Under the pieces are notes generated by a model. That model made no database searches. It was given only the letters and a program-made list of their open reading frames with translations, and was not told the origin of the DNA. From contig URGO01000144.1 of assembly GCA_900547435.1 (NCBI GenBank), forward strand, positions 1-7,845: a stretch of 7,845 nucleotides of DNA, given 5' to 3'. Within the stretch, counting starts at the first letter, position 1; each line of letters opens with the position of its first letter. A program made the translations under genes and the position numbers. Shown one piece after another: positions 1 through 6,242 of the stretch. This DNA comes from an uncultured Parabacteroides sp. (GTDB taxonomy: Bacteria > Bacteroidota > Bacteroidia > Bacteroidales > Tannerellaceae).

Positions 1-1020
1 AGGGGTGAACTGTCGGATATGGCGAAAAAGCAGACTGTATAGGGCGTATTAGGCGATGGCATCGGAAAATTGCCGGAAGAATATCGTCCCTCTCCGGCAG
101 ACTTGCATAGGTTGAAGTCTCAGTTACATCTGATCCGCCGGAGTCACCTTTTGCTGAATGCTACCTTGAAGGAAGTGTGCGCCCGGTTGCGTGAGGCGGA
201 TATTCATCCAATTTTGCTGAAAGGACAAGGGGTAGCTCTGTGTTACCGCTATCCGGAGCAACGGCAATGCGGGGATATTGATTTGTATATCTGTCCCGGT
301 GATTACGAAAAGGCTTGCTCGGTTGTACGGGATTTCGGTCAGAAAACAGGCGAGGAAAGCGAGAGCATTCAGCATTATCATTTTATACGCAATGGTGTGA
401 CGATTGAGATTCATCGCCTGGCTGCCTATTCGGTAGTCCCGTCGGTAAACCGTAAATTGCAGCACCTGATAAGTAGGTATCTGCTAGGGAAAGACAGCGG
501 TTGTCGGCATTGGGAGGAGGCGGGAGTCTTGCTTCCTCCGGTGAGTTTCGATGCCTTTTACCTGTTCTACCATTTTGCCAAACATTTCATGCAAACGGGT
601 ACCGGATTACGGCAAGTTTGCGATTGGGTGCGCTATCTGCATGTCCATCAGTCCGAATTGGACAAAGAGCGGCTTTTGGCGGATGTCCGTTTGCTCGGGC
701 TGATGCCGCTTTGGGAAATATTCGGATGCATAGCCGTGGATTATTTGGGTTTGCCGGAACAAGAATTTCCGGGATTTAATCCGGATAAACGGAAAAAGGC
801 CGGACGTGTGGTGTCTTTGATTTTCAAAGTAGGTAATTTCGGACAGTATGCGCCGATAAAAGGCGAACGGCCGAAGAGCTATTATCGGGGTAAACTCTAT
901 GCTTTTGGCAAATGGTTTTGGTGGAAGCAACAGATATTCACTTTGTCTCCGCTTATTTTCAGCCGTTGGAGTCTCTATTCTTTTGGGTATAGTTTGCGGG
1001 TAGCGTTATTGCGACTGTAG
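1..1020 (+). pseudogene. Nucleotidyltransferase family protein (PF14907-like), 5' end outside window, interrupted by in-frame amber stop
   Basis: The frame is open from base 1, hits TAG at 40-42, then stays open to TAG at 1018-1020. Residues before the stop (ELSDMAKKQTV) and after it (GVLGDGIGKLPEEYRPS) together read like the conserved N-terminal region of this family, so the stop lies inside the gene. After the stop the only useful start is TTG at 70, with no clear ribosome site; the next in-frame ATG lies past the catalytic motifs. Counting from TTG70 (316 residues), LLKGQG is at 49-54, the metal-binding GDIDLYI at 68-74 (D69, D71), and the likely third acid is E113 in IEIH; these fit a nucleotidyltransferase fold. 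Substrate unknown. Relatives occur near polysaccharide genes and in some peptide-modification clusters. It may be a true pseudogene, a shortened protein restarted at TTG70, or a sequencing error. The family call is from recognised motifs; loss of function is inferred. Confidence 0.75.
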
Positions 1021-1027
1021 GTATATA

Positions 1028-1127
1028 AGTTTATGAGTTTATGAGTTTATGAGTTTATGAGTTTATGAGTTTATGAGTTTATGAGTTTATGAGTTTATTA
1101 GTTTATCAGTTTAAGAGTTTATGAGTT
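1028..1127. repeat. 8-bp tandem array, unit AGTTTATG, about 12 copies
   Basis: Eight perfect copies run from 1028 to 1091. Four more follow at 1092-1123 (AGTTTATT, AGTTTATC, AGTTTAAG, AGTTTATG), and a partial AGTT ends at 1127. The array starts 8 bases after the stop of the nucleotidyltransferase frame and ends 129 bases before the ABC gene. Because 8 is not a multiple of 3, the units place TGA in all three + frames and TAA in all three - frames, so it cannot be coding. The perfect copies suggest recent expansion by slippage. I see no Bacteroides-type promoter (TTTG near -33, TAnnTTTG near -7) in the spacer. Confidence 0.95.
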
Positions 1128-1134
1128 GAACTAA

Positions 1135-1247
1135 AACCTTATAACCTTATAACTTCATAACCTTAGAAAGCCTTGTAACCTTGTCAACTTGTAACCTAAA
1201 AACCTTATAACCTTATAACCTCGTAACCTTAAAAAGCCTTGTAACCT
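1135..1247. repeat. Degenerate 8-bp-periodic array, unit AACCTTAT/AACCTTGT, itself duplicated at 66 bp
   Basis: AACCTTAT repeats at 1135 and 1143, then drifts (AACTTCAT 1151, AACCTTAG 1159), and the pattern restarts at 1201. The 47 bases at 1135-1181 match 1201-1247 at 44 positions, so a 66-bp block was probably duplicated. The array ends 9 bases before the ABC start codon and therefore forms most of its leader. Each unit carries TAA on both strands, which rules out coding. On RNA the unit can pair with the upstream AGTTTATG units. Function unknown; similar AT-rich 8-mer spacers are, to my recollection, seen between genes in Bacteroidales. Confidence 0.85.
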
Positions 1248-1256
1248 AAAAAACTA

Positions 1257-2939
1257 ATGCGGATATTACGGATGTATATCGCTTGGCTTTGGCAGGCGGC
1301 AAAAGGGGTGCGTGTCAGTATTCTGTTTTGTGCTTTAGCCGGGATATTGCAGGTTGGAGTCTCTTTGGCTTTTGTATATACCTGCAAAGAGTTGGTGGAT
1401 ATAGCTACCGGAATTTCAGAGCAATCGTTGGAGATGTATTCTCTTTTTATGTTGCTCTGTATCGGATTGCAAATATTCTTTTCGGCTGTTCGGAACCGGT
1501 GGTTCAACTATACAGATATTTTGCTGAAGAACGGATTGCGCAGCCGTTTGTTTTCCCGTTTATTGATGGCCGGCTATATCGGAAAGAGACGGCATAGCGG
1601 GGATATGCTGAACCGGCTGACGGAAGATATCCGCGTGATAGGCGGAACGCTGAGCCGAGATGTCCCGGATGTGATTACGACGGGACTTCAATTTGTGGCG
1701 GCATTCGTATTTTTGGCACGGTTGGAGCCTCAATTGGCGTGGCTGATTGTGGTCGTTTTCCCTTTGTGCCTGTTGCTAAGTAAACTCTTTGCCGGGAAGA
1801 TGCGTCGCATGACTTTGGCTATTCGGAAAAGTGATAGTCATGTACATGCACATGTTCAGGAGAGCCTGCAACATGGGACGTTGGTTCAGGCGTTGGAGAA
1901 AGAGGATTGGATCGTTCGGCGTCTGGATCAGTTTCAGACGGATTTGTACAAAGAGGTGATGCGCCGCAGCCGTTTTTCCATTTTCTCGCGGGCCATGATC
2001 AGTACGGCATTTTCATTAGGCTATGCCATCGCATTTCTTTGGGGAGTGAATGGAATCAGGGAGGGTACGATTACATTCGGTATGATGACTGCCTTTTTGC
2101 AATTGGTGGGCATGATACAACGTCCGATAGCCGATATGGGCGGATTGGCATCATCTTTTGTCTATGCAACGGCATCTGTTGACCGGTTACGGGAATTGGA
2201 AGCGGAAGAGAATCCACCGGTAAGTGTCCCGCATCTGTTGAAAGGATGTGCCGGTTTGCGATTGGAACATGTCTCATTTGCTTATCCGGACGGAAAGCGG
2301 ATGATTTTGGATGGATTCTGTTATGATTTTAAGCCGGGCACGCGAACGGCTATTTTAGGAGAGACCGGTGCGGGGAAGACCACCCTTTTCCGGTTGATTC
2401 TGGCTTTGGTTGCGCCCGATTCCGGTACAATCACTTTGTATAATCAGGAAGAAGTTGTGCCTTTGTCTATAGATACACGTTGCAACTTGGTCTATGTTCC
2501 GCAGGGGAATAGCTTGTGGAGCGGGACGATACGGGAGAATCTGTTGTTGGGTAATCCGGATGCGACGGAAGAAGAAATGCGTTGGGCATTGCAGGTAGCA
2601 GCAGCTGATTTTGTGTTTGAACTGCCCGAAAGATTGGATACGGTATGTTCAGAACAAGGGGGAGGATTGAGTGAAGGGCAGGCGCAACGTATCGCTATTG
2701 CCCGAAGTCTGTTGCACCAAGGGGCTATTTTGCTTTTTGACGAGTTCAGTTCATCGTTGGATGAAGATACGGAAGAGAGATTGATGCATAATTTGGTGAC
2801 GGCTTTGCCGGAACGCACTATGCTTTTCATTACCCATAGGCACCGTATCGTAGCGTATTGCGACCAGGTGCTGACGATTCACCGGGTAAAGAATGACAAT
2901 GATTCGCAAACTAAAAAACTTACAAACTTAAAAATATAG
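1257..2939 (+). CDS. ABC exporter half-transporter (fused permease and ATPase)
   Basis: A 560-residue inner-membrane exporter of the MsbA/peptide-exporter class, expected to work as a dimer. Residues 1-310 are the membrane domain, with hydrophobic segments near 20-42, 60-76, 140-156, 160-178, 246-264 and 272-288. The ATPase follows: A-loop Y343, Walker A GETGAGKT 368-375, Q-loop Q416, signature LSEGQ 471-475, Walker B ILLFDE 491-496 with catalytic E496, D-loop SLD 500-502 and H-loop H527. All catalytic positions are present; the signature is LSEGQ rather than the common LSGGQ. There is no N-terminal C39 peptidase domain. ATG1257 is the first ATG after an in-frame TAA at 1242-1244 and has only an A-rich leader, normal for Bacteroidales. 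The last ten or so residues (QTKKLTNLKI) come from 8-bp-periodic AT-rich DNA. It sits 4 bp before the Wza-like gene, so co-transcription is likely. Cargo is not visible: polysaccharide precursor, lipid or peptide are all possible. Confidence 0.93.
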   Translation: MRILRMYIAWLWQAAKGVRVSILFCALAGILQVGVSLAFVYTCKELVDIATGISEQSLEMYSLFMLLCIGLQIFFSAVRNRWFNYTDILLKNGLRSRLFSRLLMAGYIGKRRHSGDMLNRLTEDIRVIGGTLSRDVPDVITTGLQFVAAFVFLARLEPQLAWLIVVVFPLCLLLSKLFAGKMRRMTLAIRKSDSHVHAHVQESLQHGTLVQALEKEDWIVRRLDQFQTDLYKEVMRRSRFSIFSRAMISTAFSLGYAIAFLWGVNGIREGTITFGMMTAFLQLVGMIQRPIADMGGLASSFVYATASVDRLRELEAEENPPVSVPHLLKGCAGLRLEHVSFAYPDGKRMILDGFCYDFKPGTRTAILGETGAGKTTLFRLILALVAPDSGTITLYNQEEVVPLSIDTRCNLVYVPQGNSLWSGTIRENLLLGNPDATEEEMRWALQVAAADFVFELPERLDTVCSEQGGGLSEGQAQRIAIARSLLHQGAILLFDEFSSSLDEDTEERLMHNLVTALPERTMLFITHRHRIVAYCDQVLTIHRVKNDNDSQTKKLTNLKI

Positions 2940-2943
2940 TAAT

Positions 2944-3762
2944 ATGAAGGAGCAAAAACGATTTGTTATTTTGATGAGAGTGATTTCTTGTATGATGTTG
3001 GTTTCTATGTTTTTACTTGTTTCTTGCCGGTCCACTAAAAAAGTGATTTATTTGCAGGATGTCGACCCGTTGAAGCAACAAGAGATTGAACAAAAATATG
3101 AGGTGATCATTCATAAGGATGATTTGCTGGCAATCATGGTGAACAGTAAGAACCCGGAACTGGCTGTTCCGTTTAATATGCCGATGGTGACGTATGAATT
3201 GGGCCGGGAAACGACAGGTCAGTATCGGGTATTAGGCTATTTGGTGGATGCGGACGGATATATCGATTTCCCTATTTTAGGTAAGATTCATGTAGAGGGA
3301 CTGACTCGTTTGCAGTTGACAGACTTGATTAAACAGCGTTTGATAGATGAGGATTTGATTAAAGATCCGATTGTAACCGTGCAGTTCCTGAATTTTAAGA
3401 TATCCGTCATGGGAGAAGTGGCGCGGCCAGGAAGTTTTGAAATTTCAGGAGACCGTATCACATTGCTGGAAGCATTGAGTATGGCGGGGGATTTGACGAT
3501 TTACGGTCGGCGTGACCGGGTTGCCGTGATCCGTGAGAAAGACGGTAAGCGAACTATCTTGTTCCATGATTTGCGTTCGGCAGATATTTTCAATTCGCCT
3601 TGCTATTATTTGCAACAGAATGATATTGTATATGTTGAACCTAATAAAGCCAAGGCTGGGCAGAGCGGTATCAACCAGAATAATTCGGTAAGTGTCTGGT
3701 TGTCGGTTGTGTCTGTATTGGCTACGGTAGCTTCACTGATAGTGACTTTGACAAACAAATAA
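2944..3762 (+). CDS. Wza-family polysaccharide export lipoprotein
   Basis: A 272-residue outer-membrane export protein for capsule or exopolysaccharide. The N-terminus is a lipoprotein signal with lipobox LVSC and acylated Cys28. A polysaccharide export (PF02563-type) domain spans about 52-148, with YEVIIHKDDLL at its start and DADGYIDFPILGKI in the middle. One SLBB domain covers about 151-235 (VMGEVARPGSF at 155-165). A hydrophobic helix at 249-269 ends the protein; in E. coli Wza the C-terminal helix forms the outer-membrane barrel, and this one probably plays a similar part. The length fits the short Bacteroidetes form with one SLBB domain rather than the longer enteric Wza. ATG2944 lies 4 bp after the ABC stop, and the phosphatase starts 1 bp after its own stop, so the three are an operon. 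A Wzc-like inner-membrane partner is expected but is not in the window. Confidence 0.93.
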   Translation: MKEQKRFVILMRVISCMMLVSMFLLVSCRSTKKVIYLQDVDPLKQQEIEQKYEVIIHKDDLLAIMVNSKNPELAVPFNMPMVTYELGRETTGQYRVLGYLVDADGYIDFPILGKIHVEGLTRLQLTDLIKQRLIDEDLIKDPIVTVQFLNFKISVMGEVARPGSFEISGDRITLLEALSMAGDLTIYGRRDRVAVIREKDGKRTILFHDLRSADIFNSPCYYLQQNDIVYVEPNKAKAGQSGINQNNSVSVWLSVVSVLATVASLIVTLTNK

Positions 3763-3763
3763 T

Positions 3764-4495
3764 ATGTTTTATTTTTCCCTGAAAAAGAGGCTCTCGAAAA
3801 CGGGGCTGCTGATGGGCATGACGGACGTTCATGCCCATCTTCTTCCGGGGGTGGACGATGGTATACGGACGTTTGAAGAGGCAGTAGATGCCGTACGCTA
3901 TTTGGAGCAGTTAGGGGTACGGCGTATGGTTCTCACTCCACATGTCATGGAGGATTATCCTGAAAACAGTGCGGAGCGTTTGAAGCAGCGGTTCGCCGAA
4001 TTTGTCGGAAACATCGGGAGTGACATTGATTTCTCGCTTGCAGCGGAGTATATGTTGGATGCGTCTTCTTCCCAACATTTGGAGGGGGATGTCTTACTTT
4101 TGGGAGGCGACCGCCTGCTGGTGGAAACCTCTTACCTATCCGGGCCACCCGACTTGAAGGATATTTTGTACGGACTTTCGCTGAAAGGGTATGTCCCGGT
4201 GATTGCTCATCCGGAGCGTTACTTGTATCTGCCGGATGAAGCCATAGAGGAGTTGGTCGCGTTAGGTTATGAACTCCAATTGAACCTGCCATCTTTAGCG
4301 GGTATTTATGGCAAGGAAGTTAAAAAACGTGCCGAATCTTTTCTGGCGAAAGAATTATATACCTACCTCGGATCCGATTTTCATCGGCTATCTCTTTACA
4401 GACATTGTATAGAGAAGATTGAAGTGAACGGAAAACAGATGAAACAATTAGAAACGCTTTCGGATAACAACAAACATTTGATGGAAAGTAAATAA
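3764..4495 (+). CDS. CpsB/CapC/YwqE-type tyrosine-protein phosphatase (PHP superfamily)
   Basis: A 243-residue cytoplasmic metal-dependent phosphatase of the PHP fold. The full metal site can be read: DVHAH at 21-25 (D21, H23, H25), D31-D32 in LPGVDDG, H60 in LTPH, E95 in AAEYMLD, H149 in AHPERY, and D205/H207 in GSDFH. Family members remove phosphate from the tyrosine-rich tail of Wzc/CpsD-type kinases and so tune chain length and export of capsule or exopolysaccharide. The N-terminal stretch (FSLKKRLSKTGLLMGMTDVH) matches the usual start of Bacteroidetes members, which supports ATG3764. It follows the Wza-like gene by 1 bp (TAAtATG), so translational coupling is likely, and it is the last gene before the shared terminator. 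The kinase it would act on is not in the window. The fold and metal site are seen; the substrate is inferred from the family and the Wza neighbour. Confidence 0.93.
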   Translation: MFYFSLKKRLSKTGLLMGMTDVHAHLLPGVDDGIRTFEEAVDAVRYLEQLGVRRMVLTPHVMEDYPENSAERLKQRFAEFVGNIGSDIDFSLAAEYMLDASSSQHLEGDVLLLGGDRLLVETSYLSGPPDLKDILYGLSLKGYVPVIAHPERYLYLPDEAIEELVALGYELQLNLPSLAGIYGKEVKKRAESFLAKELYTYLGSDFHRLSLYRHCIEKIEVNGKQMKQLETLSDNNKHLMESK

Positions 4496-4515
4496 GCAAA
4501 CCGATTAAGGCAATA

Positions 4516-4567
4516 AAAAACAGCATGTGCAGTCAGGGTTAAACCTGATTTTGCTCATGCTGTTTTT
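4516..4567. terminator. Bidirectional intrinsic terminator between convergent operons
   Basis: A perfect 12-bp inverted repeat joins 4516-4527 (AAAAACAGCATG) to 4556-4567 (CATGCTGTTTTT). An inner stem adds GCA 4529-4531 with TGC 4552-4554 and TCAGG 4533-4537 with CCTGA 4544-4548, leaving a 6-base loop. The T run at 4563-4567, followed by ATTTTA, gives a + strand U tract; the A run at 4515-4520 gives a U tract for - strand transcripts. It starts 21 bases after the phosphatase stop and ends 20 bases before the decarboxylase beta stop, so it can end both units. Confidence 0.9.
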
Positions 4568-4587
4568 ATTTTAGAGCTATGTGAATC

Positions 4588-5781
4588 TTATCCTAAGAAT
4601 CCTAACAAGACACCGGCAGCTACGGCAGAACCGATTACGCCGGCTACGTTCGGACCCATAGCGTGCATCAACAGATAGTTGGTCGGGTCATATTCCAAAC
4701 CTACAATCTGTGAGATACGTGCTGAGTCAGGTACAGCAGATACTCCGGCGTTACCGATCAACGGGTTGATCTTGTTGTCTTTCTTCAAGAACAGGTTGAA
4801 GAACTTCACAAACAGAACTCCGGCACATGTTGCGATGACGAATGATAAAGCACCCAGACCGAAAATCTTAATAGAGTTGATGGTCAAGAACTGAGTAGCT
4901 TGTGTAGAAGCACCAACGGTGATACCTAACAACATAGTGATTGTATCAATCAACGGACCACGGGCTGTTTCAGCCAAACGGCGTGTTACACCGCTCTCTT
5001 TACACAGGTTACCGAAGAACAACATTCCCAACAAAGGCAGACCGGACGGAACCAAGAATGCAGTCAGCAACAGACCGGCAATCGGGAAGATGATTTTTTC
5101 GGTTTGCGATACGGCTCTCGGCGGCTTCATGCGAATCAAACGCTCTTTCTTGGTCGTCAATAAGCGCATGAACGGAGGCTGGATAATCGGAACCAACGCC
5201 ATATACGAATAAGCCGAGACTGCAATCGCCCCCATCAGGTTTGGAGCCAGCTTGGATGACAGGAAGATAGCAGTAGGACCATCAGCACCACCGATGATAC
5301 CGATAGCTCCGGCTTGGCTTGGGTCGAATCCCATTTGCAACGCAATGATATAAGCTCCGAAGATACCAAACTGAGCGGCTGCTCCGATAAGCAGCAACTT
5401 CGGATTGGATATCAACGCCGAGAAGTCCGTCATGGCCCCGATGCCCAGGAATATCAGTGGCGGATACCAGCCTTGCTTCACACCTTGATAAAGGATATTA
5501 AACACTGACCCTTCTTCATAAATACCCAATTGCAATCCGGCATCTTTGAAAGGAATGTTACCAATCAAAATACCGAAACCAATCGGAATCAGAAGCATGG
5601 GTTCGAACTCATACTTAATCGCCATGAAAATGAACAGCAAGCCGACCAGCAACATGATGAAATGTCCTGGCGTTGCATTGGCGAATCCGGTGTAGGAGAG
5701 GAACACCTGAATATTTTCCGCTAAGAATTGCGTGAAACTTTCGTGTGCTACTCCCGCTTGTAATAATATAGATGATAACAT
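4588..5781 (-). CDS. mmdB: Na+-translocating methylmalonyl-CoA decarboxylase, beta subunit (membrane Na+ pump)
   Basis: A 397-residue polytopic inner-membrane protein of the OadB/MmdB/GcdB family. It takes CO2 from carboxybiotin on the carrier subunit, consumes a periplasmic proton and exports Na+. Visible landmarks are GGADGPT at 164-170, with the essential Na+-site aspartate D167 in a re-entrant segment, the SYMALVP stretch at 192-198, and the conserved C-terminal block MGPNVAGVIGSAVAAG at 375-390. Many hydrophobic segments fill the rest, for example 41-55, 66-74, 130-150, 232-258 and 308-330. The length fits short-form family members of about 370-435 residues. It starts 4 bp after the biotin-carrier stop and is the last gene of its operon, ending 20 bp short of the terminator. 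The neighbouring carboxyltransferase is of the methylmalonyl-CoA type, so I assign it to that enzyme rather than oxaloacetate or glutaconyl-CoA decarboxylase. Confidence 0.95.
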   Translation of the reverse strand: MLSSILLQAGVAHESFTQFLAENIQVFLSYTGFANATPGHFIMLLVGLLFIFMAIKYEFEPMLLIPIGFGILIGNIPFKDAGLQLGIYEEGSVFNILYQGVKQGWYPPLIFLGIGAMTDFSALISNPKLLLIGAAAQFGIFGAYIIALQMGFDPSQAGAIGIIGGADGPTAIFLSSKLAPNLMGAIAVSAYSYMALVPIIQPPFMRLLTTKKERLIRMKPPRAVSQTEKIIFPIAGLLLTAFLVPSGLPLLGMLFFGNLCKESGVTRRLAETARGPLIDTITMLLGITVGASTQATQFLTINSIKIFGLGALSFVIATCAGVLFVKFFNLFLKKDNKINPLIGNAGVSAVPDSARISQIVGLEYDPTNYLLMHAMGPNVAGVIGSAVAAGVLLGFLG

Positions 5782-5785
5782 AATA

Positions 5786-6217
5786 TTAACCGATTACGAC
5801 GAGGTCAGCACCTTCCAGTACAGAATCGCCTTTGTTTACCTTAATTTCTACAATCTTACCATCGCGATCTGCATTGATCGTGTTTTCCATCTTCATGGCT
5901 TCCAATACCAGAATCTTCTGTCCGCGTTTTACCACGTCGCCTACTTTGCAGTCAATGCTCAGGATAACACCGGGGAGCGGAGATTTTACGGCTCCGGCTA
6001 CGCTCGGAGTCGACGGACGAGATACAACTGGATCACCGGCAGCTGTGGTCGGAGCCTGAGCCGGACGTTTGATTGATACGATTTGTTTCTTGGCCGGTTT
6101 CTCCATCTTTACGTGATAAGGAGTTCCGTTTACTTCTACATCTGCCACATCATCAACGATTGAGTTGATATGTACTTTATATACGTTTCCGTTAATGGTA
6201 TATTTAAAACTTTTCAT
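5786..6217 (-). CDS. mmdC: Biotin carboxyl carrier subunit of methylmalonyl-CoA decarboxylase (gamma)
   Basis: A 143-residue soluble carrier. The C-terminal biotinyl/lipoyl domain (about 75-143) contains the biotinylation motif EAMKMEN at 106-112, with biotin expected on K109, 34 residues from the end as is usual for these proteins. A Pro/Ala-rich linker (about 52-74, PAQAPTTAAGD and nearby) joins it to an N-terminal part (1-50) that starts MKSFKYTINGNVYKV and probably docks with the other subunits. The protein carries CO2 as carboxybiotin from the alpha subunit to the membrane beta subunit. ATG at 6217 is 25 bp after the stop of the lamin-tail/OadG gene, and its stop is 4 bp before the beta start. 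It needs a biotin ligase encoded elsewhere. Codon choice (GGT, CGT, AAA, ATC) suggests high expression. Confidence 0.95.
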   Translation of the reverse strand: MKSFKYTINGNVYKVHINSIVDDVADVEVNGTPYHVKMEKPAKKQIVSIKRPAQAPTTAAGDPVVSRPSTPSVAGAVKSPLPGVILSIDCKVGDVVKRGQKILVLEAMKMENTINADRDGKIVEIKVNKGDSVLEGADLVVIG

Positions 6218-6242
6218 TCTTGAATCTGATTAAAAGAGATAA

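Noticed and set aside
70..1020. Intact 316-residue gene starting at TTG70
   Set aside because: The frame upstream of the TAG at 40-42 also encodes the conserved family segment, so TTG70 is an internal codon; I kept restart at TTG70 only as a possibility.
1028..1247. CRISPR array or phage attachment site
   Set aside because: The units are 8 bp with no spacers of regular length and no cas, integrase or tRNA gene nearby; simple tandem repeats explain it.
1021..1256. Promoter for the ABC operon in the spacer
   Set aside because: I found no TTTG box paired with TAnnTTTG at suitable spacing, so I cannot support a promoter from sequence.
4496..4587. Riboswitch or small RNA in the convergent gap
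   Set aside because: All the structure there is explained by the terminator hairpin, and neither strand has a gene start nearby.
5732..6076. 114-codon open frame on the + strand opposite the biotin carrier and the start of the beta gene
   Set aside because: It is the antisense of two strongly conserved genes and its translation has no recognisable domain.
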